Assembly: GCA_947044405.1 (NCBI GenBank)
Contig: CAMRHE010000054.1
Span: 2,046,001 to 2,110,000, forward strand
Reading direction: 5' to 3'
DNA: 64,000 bases
Source: Leptodactylus fallax
Lineage: Eukaryota; Chordata; Amphibia; Anura; Leptodactylidae
The translations under genes were made by a program, and so were the position numbers. This document shows, in pieces, positions 1-11,010 of the stretch (position 1 is its first letter; each line of letters starts with the position of its first letter). The notes under the pieces were generated by a model. The model was not told the origin of the DNA, did not search any database, and was given only the letters and a program-made list of their open reading frames with translations.

Positions 1-318
1 CGCCGGGGATGGATATTTCAGCAAGACAATGATCCAAAACACAGCTCCAAATCTACTCAGGCATTCATGCAGAGGAACAATTACAATGTTCTGGAATGGC
101 CATCCCAGTCCCCAGACCTGAATATCATTGAACATCTGTGGGATAATTTGAAGTGGGCTGTCCATGCTCGGCGACCATCAAACTTAACTGAACTGGAATT
201 GTTTTGTAAAGAGGAATGGTCAAAAATACCTTCATCCAGGATCCAGGAACTGATTAAAAGCTACAGGAAGCGACTAGAGGCTGTTATTTTTGCAAAAGGA
301 GGATCTACTAAATATTAA
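1..318 (+). CDS. Tc1 family A transposase, C-terminal part (5' end outside window)
   Basis: The frame is open from the first base to a stop at 316-318 and encodes the last 105 residues of a DDE transposase. It shows [10 protein letters not shown], carrying the second catalytic Asp, then [17 protein letters not shown] with the catalytic Glu, 34 residues between them (DD34E). It ends in FAKGGSTKY like the complete copy at 2449-3471 and differs from it by one residue in this stretch (Trp for Arg after DNLK), so the two copies diverged recently. Whether the missing N-terminal two thirds is intact cannot be seen. The protein would cut and rejoin the element's terminal repeats in the nucleus. Confidence 0.9.
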   Translation, partial: RRGWIFQQDNDPKHSSKSTQAFMQRNNYNVLEWPSQSPDLNIIEHLWDNLKWAVHARRPSNLTELELFCKEEWSKIPSSRIQELIKSYRKRLEAVIFAKGGSTKY

Positions 319-547
319 TGTCACTTTTCTGTTGAGGTGCCCATACTTTTGCACCGGTCAAATTTTGGTTTAATGCATATTGCACATTTTCTGTTAGTAC
401 AATAAACCTCATTTCAATCCTGAAATATTACTGTGTCCATCAGTTATTAGATATATCAAATTGAAATGGCTGTTGCAAACACCCAAATATTTAGAACTAA
501 AAATGATTAAGATTAATAGGGGTGCCCAAACTTTTTTCATATGACTG
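1..547 (+). mobile_element. Tc1/mariner element, family A, right half (cut by window edge)
   Basis: This is the 3' part of a Tc1-like DNA transposon: the end of the transposase frame followed by a long terminal inverted repeat that ends ...CATATGACTG next to a TA dinucleotide at 548-549. The terminal repeat (about 330-547) matches, in inverted orientation, both ends of the complete family A copy at 2221-3789. An inner repeat-like block (ACTTTTGCACCGGTCAAA) and an outer block (GGGTGCCCAAAC) suggest the IR/DR layout of Sleeping Beauty-type elements. The left half lies outside the window. Confidence 0.93.
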
Positions 548-553
548 TATACT

Positions 554-556
554 GTG

Positions 557-592
<36 letters not shown>
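554..592. repeat. (TA)n microsatellite
   Basis: An alternating TA run of about 35 bases lies between the right end of the first Tc1 copy and the left end of the next. It may have grown from TA target-site duplications. Confidence 0.9.
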
Positions 593-594
<2 letters not shown>

Positions 595-601
595 ATATAC
601 A

Positions 602-2211
602 CAGTGCCTTGTAAAAGTATTCATACCCCTTGAACTTTTTCACAATTTGTCACCTTACAACCACAAACTTAAATGTATTTTCTTGAGATTTTAAGTGGTA
701 GACCAACACAAAGTAGCAGATAATTGTGAAGTGGAAGGAAAATGATACATGGTTTTCAAAATTTTAATCAAATAAAAACCTGTAAAGTGTAACGTGCAAA
801 AGTATTCAGCCCCCCTATATCAATACTTTGTACAGCTACCTTTTGCTGCAATTACAGCTGCAAGTGTTTTGAGGTATGTCTCTACCAGATTTGCACATCT
901 AGAGACTGAGATTTTTGCCCATTCTTCATTGCAAAATAGCTCAAACTCAGCCAGATTGGATGGAGAGCGTCTATGAACAGCAATTTTCATGTCTTGCCAC
1001 AGATGTACAATGGGATTTAGGTCTGGACTTTGACTGGGCCATTCTAACACATGAATATTCTTTGATCTATACCATTCCACTGTAGCTCTGGCTGTATGTT
1101 TAGGATCATTGTCTTGCTGGAAGGTGAATCTCCTTCCCAGTCGCAAGTCTTTTCAGCCTCCAACAGGTTTTCTTCCAGGATTGCCCTGTATTTAGCTCCA
1201 TCCATCTTCCCATCAACTCTGAGCAGCTTCCCTGTCCCTACTGAAGAAAAGCTTCCCCACAGCATGATGCTGCCACCACCATGTTTCACAGTGGGGATGG
1301 TGTTTTCAGAGTGATGAGCAGTGTTACTTTTCTGCCACACATAGCCCTTTGCATTTAGGCCAAAAAGTTCAACTTTGGACTCATCTGAACAGAGCACCTT
1401 CTTCCACATGTTTGCTGTGTCCCCTATATGGCTTGTGGCAAACTGCAAACGGCACTTCTTAGGTCTCTCTTTCAACAATGGTTTTCTTCTTGCCACTCTT
1501 CCATAAAGGCCAGATTTGTAGAGTGCACGACTTACACTGTGGATAGATTCTCCCACCTGAGCTGTATATTTCTTCAGTTCCTCCAGAGTGACCATGGGCC
1601 TCTTGGCTGCTTCTCTGACCAGTGTTTTCCTTGCTTGATCTGTCAGTTTAGATGGACGGTCATGTCTTGGTAGGTTTGCAGTTGTATAATATTTTTTTCC
1701 ATTTTTGGCTGATGGATTGAACAGTGCTTCTTGGGATGCTCAAAGCTTGGGATATGTTTTTATAATCTAACCCTGCTTTAAACTTCTCCACAACTTTATT
1801 TCTGACCTTTCTGGTGGGTTCCTTGGTCTTCATGATGCTGTTTGTTCACTAGTGTTCTCTAACAAACCACTGAGGCCTTCACAGAACAGGTGTATTTATA
1901 CTGGGACTAAATTACACACAGCTGGACTCTGTTGATTAATTAAGTGACTTCTGAAGGCAATTGATTGCGCTAGATTTTATTTAGGGGTATCAGAGTACAA
2001 GGGGCTGAATACTTTTGCATGTCACACTTTTCAGATTTTTGTTTGATTAAAATTTTGAAACTCATGTATCATTTTTGTTCCACTTCACAATTATCTGCTA
2101 CTTTGTGTTGGTCTATTACTTAAAATCTCAAGAAAATACATTTAAGTTTGTGGTTGTAAGGTGACAAAATATGAAAAAGTTCAAGGGGTATGAATACTTT
2201 TGCAAGGCACT
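602..2211 (-). mobile_element. Tc1/mariner element, family B, complete but degenerate
   Basis: The element has long terminal inverted repeats of about 210 bp, reading CAGTGCCTTGTAAAAGTATT on the left and its near-perfect complement on the right (ending 2211). Each terminal repeat contains an outer and an inner AAAAGTATTCA block, the IR/DR layout. The right end runs into TATATATA, which separates it from the next element at 2221. The left TA is slightly altered (TACACAGTGCC). Family B is related in sequence to the element at 19443-21074 but is clearly more decayed. Confidence 0.92.
820..1833 (-). pseudogene. Tc1 family B transposase, broken
   Basis: A decayed DDE transposase reads from the ATG at 1833 (MKTKEPTRK) to the stop at 820 (AAKGSCTKY). 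The N-terminal paired helix-turn-helix region is still readable, followed by the DDE domain with the block CSDESKVELFG around the first Asp. At least two frameshifts break it: one in an A run near 1690-1697 and one near 1140, after which a second frame carries [10 protein letters not shown]. The catalytic glutamate is also lost: the motif reads PIVHLW where active relatives have PIENLW or IIEHLW. The copy therefore cannot encode an active enzyme. The close relative at 19663-20682 is intact. Confidence 0.9.
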
Positions 2212-2220
2212 GTATATATA

Positions 2221-3789
2221 CAGTCATATGAAAAAGTTTGGGCACCCCTATTAATCTTAATCATTTTTAGTTCTAAATATTTGGGTGTTTGCAACAGCCA
2301 TTTCAATTTGATATATCTAATAACTGATGGACACAGTAATATTTCAGGATTGAAATGAGGTTTATTGTACTAACAGAAAATGTGCAATATGCATTAAACC
2401 AAAATTTGACCGGTGCAAAAGTATGGGCACCTCAACAGAAAAGTGACATTAATATTTAGTAGATCCTCCTTTTGCAAAAATAACAGCCTCTAGTCGCTTC
2501 CTGTAGCTTTTAATCAGTTCCTGGATCCTGGATGAAGGTATTTTTGACCATTCCTCTTTACAAAACAATTCCAGTTCAGTTAAGTTTGATGGTCGCCGAG
2601 CATGGACAGCCCGCTTCAAATTATCCCACAGATGTTCAATGATATTCAGGTCTGGGGACTGGGATGGCCATTCCAGAACATTGTAATTGTTCCTCTGCAT
2701 GAATGCCTGAGTAGATTTGGAGCTGTGTTTTGGATCATTGTCTTGCTGAAATATCCATCCCCGGCGTAACTTCAAATTCGTCACTGATTCTTGTACATTA
2801 TTCTCAAGAATCTGCTGATACTGAGTTGAATCCATGCGACCCTCAACTTTAACAAGATTCCCGGTGCCGGCATTGGCCACACAGCCCCAAAGCATGATGG
2901 AACCTCCACCAAATTTTACAGTGGGTAGCAAGTGTTTATCTTGGAATGCTGTGTTTTTTTGACGCCATGCATAACGCCTTTTTGTATGACCAAACAACTC
3001 ATTCTTTGTTTCATCAGTCCACAGGACCTTCTTCCAAAATGAAGCTGGCTTGTCCAAATGTGCTTTTGTATACCTCAGGCGACTCTGTTTGTGGCGTGCT
3101 TTCAGAAACGGCTTCTTTCGCATCACTCTCCCATACAGCTTATCCTTGTGCAAAGTGTGCTGTATTGTTGACCGATGCACAGTGACACCATCTGCAGCAA
3201 GATGATGCTGCAGCTCTTTGGAGGTGGTCTGTGGATTGTCCTTGGCTGTTCTCACCATTCTTCTTCTCTGCCTTTCGGATATTTTTCTTGGCCTGCCACT
3301 TCTGGGCTTAACAAGAACTGTCCCTGTGGTCTTCCATTTCCTTACTATGTTCCTCACAGTGGAAACTGACAGGTTAAATCTCTGAGACAACTTTTTGTAT
3401 CCTTCCCCTGAACAACTATGTTGAACAATCTTTGTTTTCAGATCATCTGAGAGTTGTTTTGAGGAGCCCATGATGCCACTCTTCAGAGGAGATTCAAATA
3501 GGAGAACAACTTGCAATTGGCCACCTTAAATACCTTTTCTCATGATTGGATACACCTGGCTATGAATAAAATGATAAGGGTACCCAAATTTTTGCACCGG
3601 TCAAATTTTGGTTTAATGCATATTGCACATTTTCTGTTAGTACAATAAACCTCATTTCAATCCTGAAATATTACTGTGTCCATCAGTTATTAGATATATC
3701 AAATTGAAATGGCTGTTGCAAACACCCAAATATTTAGAATTAAAAATGATTAAGATTAATTGGGGTGCCCAAACTTTTTCATATGACTG
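2221..3789 (-). mobile_element. Tc1/mariner element, family A, complete
   Basis: A 1.57 kb element with terminal inverted repeats of about 215-220 bp begins CAGTCATATGAAAAAGTTTG and ends with the complement (CATATGACTG). TA dinucleotides flank it at 2219-2220 and 3790-3791. It carries a full-length open transposase gene on the minus strand. The first 547 bases of the window are a nearly identical partial copy in the opposite orientation. Intact coding capacity and well matched ends point to recent insertion. Confidence 0.95.
2449..3471 (-). CDS. Tc1/mariner transposase, family A, intact (340 aa)
   Basis: This is a full-length Tc1-type transposase, the enzyme that excises its element and inserts it at TA sites. 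The frame extends 15 codons further upstream, but I chose the ATG at 3471 (MGSSKQLSDD) because it gives the usual family length of about 340 residues. The N-terminal paired helix-turn-helix DNA-binding region spans about residues 8-115, with a GRPR hook at 59-62. The DDE catalytic domain follows: WTDETKNELFG with Asp153, the glycine-rich KFGGGSIMLWG box around 187-196, QQDNDPKHS with Asp244, and Glu279 in NIIEHLW. Spacing D244-E279 is DD34E. There is no internal stop or frameshift. Terminal repeats lie on both sides, so the copy could be autonomous. Activity is not shown by sequence alone. Confidence 0.95.
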   Translation of the reverse strand: MGSSKQLSDDLKTKIVQHSCSGEGYKKLSQRFNLSVSTVRNIVRKWKTTGTVLVKPRSGRPRKISERQRRRMVRTAKDNPQTTSKELQHHLAADGVTVHRSTIQHTLHKDKLYGRVMRKKPFLKARHKQSRLRYTKAHLDKPASFWKKVLWTDETKNELFGHTKRRYAWRQKNTAFQDKHLLPTVKFGGGSIMLWGCVANAGTGNLVKVEGRMDSTQYQQILENNVQESVTNLKLRRGWIFQQDNDPKHSSKSTQAFMQRNNYNVLEWPSQSPDLNIIEHLWDNLKRAVHARRPSNLTELELFCKEEWSKIPSSRIQELIKSYRKRLEAVIFAKGGSTKY

Positions 3790-3791
3790 TA

Positions 3792-5369
3792 TATATACAG
3801 TATATATCATGATAGACTAAACCAAGGTTACACGCAGTGACAAGCTAAGACTTCCTAACCCAGCATGGTGATTAGATTATATATACTGAAAGCTAGTGCA
3901 TCCCATTTCTGCGCAATTTTTGCAGGGGAAAGGATGAATTCCTAAACTAGAAATCTGACCACCAGATTAAACAGATATGGTAGTCACTATACTGTAACAT
4001 GGTCTATTTCTACGTAGATACTTCATACTTTTGTAAGAACGCATTTTAATAACAGTATAATTACATTTAATCAACGTGATTCAGGTACAGTGGTGGTGGA
4101 TCCTAATATAGAAAAAATGCTAATTTTATTGTTATGCAAATTACAGCAATAGAAAATCATAGCTGTTGACATATATGCTGTAAAATACTCAATTTTTTTT
4201 ATTTAATATGACATATACCATAGTTAATCATCTTTTTACATCTTTTACTACAAAATTATTACTTATCAAAGTAAAATTTTATACCATAAGCTATTTTTGT
4301 GAAATGCTTTGCAAAGATGTGAAGAATTTATAAACTTTGAAGGAGAAAAATAAATTGAATATTTAACACAGAATTAGTCAGCTCACTGCTTCACTAGGCA
4401 GGGAATTCATGCATAGAGAAACTAAGGCTTCAATTAAAGGCACTGTAAACCAGACAAAGTCCAGCACTGAGATAAATTCTTGGTAAATTTCAGAACCCAT
4501 TCAGTCAGCTTCTGTGTTTCACATGAGGGTCTTTAGTTACAAAGGAATTTATTGAATGGCAAATGAAAGAAACAATCGTAATATGTAATAAATATAGCAG
4601 AGAGCAGATAGCCAATAAACAATGTACAAAGGAACACATAGAAAACACAAACAAGAAAACAGTCCATGTGTCCATTCACTGCTGTTAAACGGAGGCTAGG
4701 AAAGTGCATGTCAAGAATACATATTACTTAAGGGGTCAAAAGGTCAAAGGGTCGATTGTCACATCCTGGGGTTATAATTGAAGTTACAATCAAAGTGTGT
4801 TCGAGTATCACTTAGGAAAGCTTGAATCTTTTCAAACAACATAATTATATCAACACACTAAATAACTTCAGAAACTAAAAGATTAGGCATCCTCCATATA
4901 GATGCTATATGAATCTTAGCAGACATCAATATGTATTGTAGTAATGTATAGGTGTGAAAGATCCTCAGTGTGCCAACACCGCTTTGGTCCACACCTGAGT
5001 CTTCTTTCATATAAAACCACACTCACCGCCAGTGAGTGTTGGGTCCACAAGATAAATACAAGACAAGCTTTCTAAATTTTATATATTTATTAACCCCTAA
5101 ATGGGTCGGTATTAACATCTAACACATGCAGTTCAGAACAGATATGCAGATATATGCAAGCATTAACAGTTACTAGTTACAAGATACAGTGCAATAAAAT
5201 AAAAGGGCATAAAAGTGAAATAATTACTTTACCACGCATCTCCTTGATGTGGCTCTATAATCCAACACTCACACATGCTCTGTCATGTGTGAATAACCAG
5301 AGGAGGCTTCTTAGCATGTGGCATAAACACAACAATCCAGCCTGCATGCTCTTCACAGTGGTCTGTCTG
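3792..5369. other. AT-rich stretch without recognisable gene
   Basis: I see no gene here. From about 4930 the style changes: a run with CCACTCACCGCCAGTGAGTG and a reverse-strand AATAAA-like signal near 5090 could belong to an old LTR or LINE tail, but no boundary or duplicated target supports that. Confidence 0.5.
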
Positions 5370-5439
5370 TCTGTAAATACTTATGTAGTCTCTGATGGTC
5401 TGTAAAAACTTCTGTAGTCTGTGATGGTCTGTAAAAACT
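5370..5439. repeat. Short tandem repeat, 29-bp unit x 2.4
   Basis: Units begin TCTGTAAA at 5370, 5399 and 5428, the third partial. Units one and two differ at only a few positions. Confidence 0.8.
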
Positions 5440-5789
5440 CTCTCAATGGCCTATTACCTCATCTTTTATACCCTTGATGACACCACCCAGAATGAGGTCC
5501 TCAACAACAGCAAGTCTGATTGATTAACGCACTCAAGTCCAGATCCTTTGTATGGAGATGAGACCAAGTGAAATGATAAAATGTTATCAACCATGTCTGA
5601 TCTACCAGCTCAGACTGATCAATGCATGTTTCTTTGATCACTCAGGGCTGTGTATGAATTCAATGGAGCCCTGCTGGGATGGATACAAAGCCCTATTGTT
5701 CCAGTCCGGCCACTATTGGCAATATACCCATGAGTAGGCTGTGCACATTATGAATAAAGGGAAGTAAGAGAGAGGTACGCTACCCAGAG
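5440..5789. other. No gene seen; possible extension of the adjacent LINE
   Basis: This is non-coding sequence between the short tandem repeat and the recognisable LINE. It may include the LINE 3' end, but I cannot align it to any motif. Confidence 0.4.
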
Positions 5790-8063
5790 ATCAAAATACA
5801 GCTTTGAGTTATAGCCATATTTAAACGGAATCATCACAATAGGGTGCAAAGAAAACATGTGCCGTAAAGGGCACCAAAGGGCCAAAGAGGCGCTGAATCA
5901 TTCTTTGAATGGTCAGTCAATAGCGGTGCACCAAAGGGCAAGTCCAGCACATATGTAGGGTGTCATTGCTGCTATGGCAACTTCCGAAGCACAAGGGTGA
6001 GATCTCAGGATATATATGTGGTTTGATTGGGACCAAGTAGGTCCTATGTAATACTTGCATGGATAGTTCTATGAGAGTCATGCCAGCTTCCCTTGCTAAT
6101 AAATGTGCAACAGTCTTGCCATTGAGCCAGGGTCAGTAAAATTTCGAGATCTCTTTCCCAGGCTATCATGAAGTCCAATTTAGCAGTGGACAGTGGGGCA
6201 TTCAGTTCACTATAAATGTAAGATAGTGAACCTCTGTCAGAGGCCCTGTATAAGCATAATCTTTCAAAAACAAAAGGCTGGATGGTGGCTGTGGTTGGCG
6301 TGAAAGCATGCAAAAAATTAAAGATCTGATGGTTCAATAGGTCTCACTGGTGGGTGGCATGTTGATACAAGTAAAGTATTCCTTAGTTACAACATGTTTA
6401 TCAAGAAGGAAGTCATGGAGAAGCCTAAACCTAGTGTGTCTCCACCAAGTGAAGGACTCCGGAGAGAGGCCCAGTGGGAACAGAGAATTGTGAAAAAGTG
6501 GAAGTAGGGGTGAGATGAGGCCCTGCAAATTGTACTGGAATCTTATCTTTCTTCATTTTTATGATTAACTGTGGAGACCAAAAATGAGCTTGGAGCGAAG
6601 GTGGGGCTATCAGAGATGATTCTAAGGGCACACATTGTGGGCAGTCCGTAGTATTGTAGATGGAGCATACTTGTGACAGTCACGCAGCAATATAATATTT
6701 ATAAAGATTGAGAACAGAAAGGCATCTAATTTGTTTATAGAAGTACATAATGCTTCTCTGATTCCTTAGTCTTTAATTTGTCCAAATGTAACAGAAAATT
6801 TCTCTCTGTAGGTTTGCAAGGGAGGACGCTGTTCCCAGGGTCAGTAGGTTGCAGAAATAATAAAGAATTCTCTGTAATATGACCATTTTAATCACATTAA
6901 TTCTACAGACCAGGAGAGAGTGGGGTAGAGCCAAGTTGTCAGTTCCTTCAGTAGCTTCAGAATCAGGGAAGCATAATTCCACTTAGTGTAGCCATCAAGG
7001 GAGTTGCATAAATTAATTTCCAGGTATGAAAGGTAGTTAGCTCGAGTTTGAAAGCCAAAATTCAAGGCAATAAGTTTACTAGTAGCTGGGGGGACATTGC
7101 AATGCATCATTTCAGAATTAGACTCATTAAAGGGGTTGTCCGGCATAATCTAAAACTTTAACACTAAGATAAACCCCCTCCCCCACCTAACTTCTAATTT
7201 ACATCCTTTAAAAAAAAAAAATGTATATTTACCCATATGCCTTGGGTGTGACCACCCCAGGCACATTTTCTAATTTCCTTGTGACGTTCCGTTTCGCTGT
7301 TTCCGAAGGCGGTAGGTCACCAGTACTCCTCTCCTTCCCTCCATCACACTCACCAATGCTCACATCCTCTTCTTTTGCTGGGTGTCACTTCCTTCACAAG
7401 GTATCTGGCGCCTGTGCAATAGAACACCGACAGAAGTAAAGAGAAGCAGCGTTCTATTGCGCATGCGTGCTTCTTTTTGCTTCTGGCATCGTTCTATTGC
7501 GCAGGCGCCAGCATCCAGTTGCGGGCAGAAGAGGGGACAGCGGCACCGACGAAAGTCATCTCCAGGACGAGAAGACGGGTAAGTATGATGGGGTGGGTGG
7601 GGAGGGGGTTGGGGGATTGAGTTAGTTAGCTAAGTAGGTAGGCCTCGTAGTCCGTGGGCTAACTAGGGAAACAGAGGGTTTGTGAGGGAGGAAGTGAGAG
7701 GGGGGGATCTAAGTGAACTGCAATGCATCATGGTAGTTGTAGGCTAAGACAGCAGGAAGCTACCCATGTAAACAAATGCATAGGATATCAGGAGCTCCCA
7801 TAGAAAGCCAGAAATCACTCAAAACACTACTAAAGGTATTTGGGTGCACTTAATAACCCATTGATAGCACTAAAAGACCTTTTTTAAAAATATTTTTTTG
7901 CCCGGAAAACCCCTTTAAGCTTAAGACTTGATAATCGGGTGACATGTGCAAGAGTATCTATTAAGTTCAGGAGTGTAAGGAACAGTTTAGTAATCACATG
8001 AAGGTCTTTAATGATAGACTTGATACATTTAAAAAATCATCAGATAATTGTGGAAGTTTTCTT
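5790..8063 (-). mobile_element. L1/Tx1-like LINE ORF2 relic, 5'-truncated, interrupted by a MITE
   Basis: Reading the minus strand from about 8063 to 5790 gives the C-terminal half of a non-LTR retrotransposon ORF2. In order: a degraded catalytic palm region near 8030 (SDDFF-like remnant of the YADD box), the conserved SSLKLNESNSE block of the following fingers/palm, YLEINLCNSLDG (about 7030), KMVILQRILYYF (about 6890), LQREIFCYIW (about 6790), WERDLEILLTLAQWQD (about 6150) and a C-terminal Cys-type region (about 5960). These are the landmarks of the L1 clade after the RT domain. Several stops and frameshifts break it. It is split at a TTAA site by the MITE at 7131-7914. No 5' half is present. 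Confidence 0.82.
7131..7914. repeat. TTAA-flanked MITE (piggyBac-type) inside the LINE
   Basis: The element is flanked by TTAA at 7127-7130 and 7915-7918. Its ends are imperfect inverted repeats (AGGGGTTGTCCGG on the left; complement of CCGGAAAACCCCT on the right). TTAA duplication is characteristic of piggyBac transposition. The interior is GC-richer than its surroundings and contains GCGCATGCG and GCGCAGGCGCC motifs but no transposase. Reading across the empty site rejoins the LINE reading frame (SSLKL joined to NESNSE), which fixes both boundaries. The autonomous source is unknown; a piggyBac transposase relic lies at 62688-63700. Confidence 0.85.
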
Positions 8064-8309
8064 TTAAAGGGGTATCTCACCAAACATGAATGTGCAGGAA
8101 TATGCAGTTCTTTGTCTTGAAGGTTGGGAGTTATGGAAACAGTCAAAAGTGCCTGTTCTACACTTTTCTGTAAATCTCATTGAGGTAAATAGGAGTAGTG
8201 GAAACAGTGTAGTAGTGTAACAGTATTTATTTCTATAGGAGATACTGAAACAAAGAATAGCTGCATTTGGCTGTCTCTGTAACTGTCGATGACATCAGGG
8301 AGGTGGTGA

Positions 8310-8359
8310 CAGGGTTATTCCCAACTCAACCATTAAAGGTTAAGATGGGAATAACCCTG
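8310..8359. repeat. Short hairpin (22-bp arms, 20/22 match)
   Basis: CAGGGTTATTCCCA... is followed after a short ATTAAA loop by its complement ending TGGGAATAACCCTG. It probably marks the edge of one or two decayed TTAA-type MITEs. A possible MITE end, TTAAAGGGGTATCTCACC, starts at 8064 but its partner end is not found. Confidence 0.7.
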
Positions 8360-8802
8360 TAAAAAAACAACTTCCATCATTATCGGTTATAACATTATTT
8401 GTTTTTTTCAAAAGACAACTTTTTTATATTTGTTATACTATAAAGTGTTAAAACCAACTCCTGTCTCTTGGCCTTATGTAGGTCAAAACTATGACTTATT
8501 AGGGTGATGCCTAATAAGTATGGTGTCACGTTAATTGCTCCAGATATTAATTGCTGCAGGTATTTTTGTATTATGTATTGTTTTAGTGATTATATGGATA
8601 AGTGAAGGCCATACATTGTATATAATAAATATAAATGTCAATTTAAGGCTGTCATGCTACATTACATATTGTGGTGCCTCTTCTTTTTGCAGGTGTTTTG
8701 GATTCATGAAACATTTGTGTTGGCTGGCTTTGTAGACTCTGTGGATTGACCCTGCATAGCTACGTCCTTACTCTGAGTCTTACACAATAGCATAGCTAGT
8801 CT
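8360..8802. other. No feature seen
   Basis: AT-rich unique-looking sequence. The only open frame is short and lacks any recognisable motif. Confidence 0.5.
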
Positions 8803-9740
8803 TTAACCCCTTTCCGCCACAGGCATTTTTTATTTTTGTTTTTGACTCCCCGCCTTCTAAACCCCAAAGCTTTTTTTAGTTTTCTGTTCACAGAGCCATA
8901 TGAGGGCTTTTAATTTAATATTCCATATGATGTACTGGGAAGCTGGAAAAAAAAATCAGAATGGGGTGGAATTAAAGAACAACTTTGTTAAGGGCTTTGT
9001 TTTTACGGCGTTCACTGTGCAGTCAAAATTTATTCTATGGGTCGTACAATTACAGGGATTCCAAATTTGTATAGTTTTAATTTCATTTTAACCATTTAAA
9101 AATTAAAAACTTTGAAAAACAAATAAAAATTCTCGGAGTTGCCATATTATGACACCCATAAATTTTTTATATTTATGTGTATGGGGATACATAAGGCTTC
9201 CTTTTTTGCAGGGCCAGATGTATGTTTGGAGAGTGTATTGCTTTGATCACCTCTTATTCAAATTTTTAAGAGAGGCAAAACAGCAAAAATATAGGCTCTG
9301 CCCCTTCGATTTTTTACTTGCTACAGCATTCACCGAATGGTAAAAATATTTTTAGAAGTTTGTAGACACATATAACATGAGGGAGGTAGTCAGGAAGAGA
9401 ACAGGGTAAGTATGAGATAAACTCAAAACAACAAAGCGTTAGGAGTAAATGAGGGTAGCATAAAAACTTCACAAAACAGTGGAGCTCATACCCAGGCAAA
9501 ATGGGTATGGTAGGAAAAAGCCAGAGTAATGACAAGGAGAAGTACACAGGGGGTTGGCAATCCTCTCCAATATGGCATTGCCCGTGGGAAAATGGTGCCT
9601 TGGTCAGCTTTGGGGATGGGTACTGATCATGGGCAGTAGCGCTGGGTCTCCACTGTATAATACTCCTGAGCGGCCGCCATATTTAAATACCTGACTTCCA
9701 TCTATCTGTACTATTACAGCGGATGTCAGGAAAGGGTTAA
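8803..9740 (+). repeat. Interspersed frog-type repeat, TTAA-ended, about 0.94 kb
   Basis: The unit starts TTAACCCCTTTCC and ends GGAAAGGGTTAA, a perfect short inverted repeat that includes TTAA at both ends. Internal landmarks recur elsewhere in the window: TCCCCGCCTTC, then CATATGAGGGCTTTT, then a TGTACTGGGAAGCTGG block, then ACGGCGTTCACTGTGC. The same family appears in reverse at about 49800-50573 and in forward orientation from about 63700 to the window end. It has no coding capacity. The TTAA ends suggest a piggyBac-type non-autonomous element, but this is inference. Confidence 0.75.
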
Positions 9741-9934
9741 GTAGGAGCACTTGTGCACCACTATTTTTTCTTGGGTCCTAGCAGTGTTACATTTACAAAT
9801 CTACACGCTATCCTGCAAAGTACAGCTGGTGTGTCACAGTTGAACAAGTCTATTAACTACCTCTGTAAGTGCTACCTTCTATACTCTTTCCTGACCAGCA
9901 TAAACTCTCTTTACCAGTTAAGAACTTTGCTTAA

Positions 9935-10447
9935 AGTGTAACTAAACTTTCGGGCAACTTTTGATTTCTGGCAGTATTTATGTCATTAATAAATTTTGTA
10001 ATATACTTTATTAACAGATTTTGGATCATCTCTGTGAAATCCTGAAATCCTGTGAAATGATATAAAAATCTCAATCCCTACTGTGTTTGCAAACAATGAT
10101 ATCACTGGAAATAATTTAGATATCACTTCCTTAATGTCACATGGAAGAAGAGAATCTCCTCTTTTATATGACACAAAATGCAAGTTAGTACATTTTATAA
10201 TGTCTGAGATATAACAGTTTGAACTGACCCTCCCCTATCCTCATTTTCTCTACATATTACACAGCCCACACAGTAACATTCAGTAAGAGGCAGAAACAGC
10301 TCTCAATACAGAAGCAAGGGAAAGAGTGAAGAAATGCAGGATTTCACAGAAGTGATCCAAAATTTGTTACTAAAATATATTACAAATTTTTTTACTGACA
10401 CAAATACTGCAAGAAAATCAAAAGTTGTCATAAAGTTTGGTTAGGCT
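9935..10447. repeat. TTAA-flanked MITE with ~115-bp terminal inverted repeats
   Basis: TTAA occurs at 9931-9934 and 10448-10451. The arms match over about 115 bp: left AGTGTAACTAAACTTT... to TGTGAAATCCTG (about 10047), right from CAGGATTTCACAGAAGTG (about 10333) to AAAGTTTGGTTAGGCT. It has no coding capacity. The ends differ from those of the MITE at 7131, so this is a separate TTAA family. Confidence 0.85.
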
Positions 10448-10451
10448 TTAA

Positions 10452-10740
10452 GGACTTTGATTAAAGATTCTGCTTGGGAGATGGTGCTCAGGAACAATTA
10501 CTCTGAAATGTCGCTTATGTATTTGCTTGTGCAACTGGTGCTGTTTCTGCTGTCTTGAAGGATGACACTTAATCATGAGGCACTTTTGTAAATATTGCTT
10601 CATTACTATTGTATTTCTGAAGTGTGTGAGTAATAGCTGGTTAACTTCAGAAATTGAGAGTGTGTTCCTTAGACTACACTTTATACAACTATAGTATATT
10701 ACAGTTATACTCCAGACCACAATACTTGCTTAAAACTCAA
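10452..10740. other. No feature seen
   Basis: About 290 bases of AT-rich sequence without recognisable gene or repeat. Confidence 0.5.
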
Positions 10741-10754
10741 AAGTAAGGACGTGA

Positions 10755-11010
10755 AGTTTCCCCATAATAGTGACAGATACCCCCAATAATAGTGATATCT
10801 AAAACCACAATAACAGTAAAAGCTAGAGACCCCAACACCTGTTACAGGAGTCCACAATAACAGTGACATCTATAGATGCACAATAATTGTGACAGCTACA
10901 TATAGTCTCAATAATAGTTACATTCATTGACCTCCAATCACAGTGACCACCCCAGGACCCAAAAAGGAAGGACTGATGTAGTCTCCCAATAATAATTATA
11001 TATGCAGTGC
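10755..11010. repeat. Degenerate minisatellite
   Basis: Roughly ten diverged units of about 20-30 bp share the pattern CAATAACAGTGACA separated by variable A/C/T-rich spacers. Unit length drifts, so this is an old array. Confidence 0.75.

Noticed and set aside
4930..5780. Possible LTR in reverse orientation
   Set aside because: No TG...CA ends, no target duplication and no partner LTR could be found.
6044..7146. Minus-strand frames as host exons
   Set aside because: Their motifs follow L1-type ORF2 order and contain stops; they are LINE remains.
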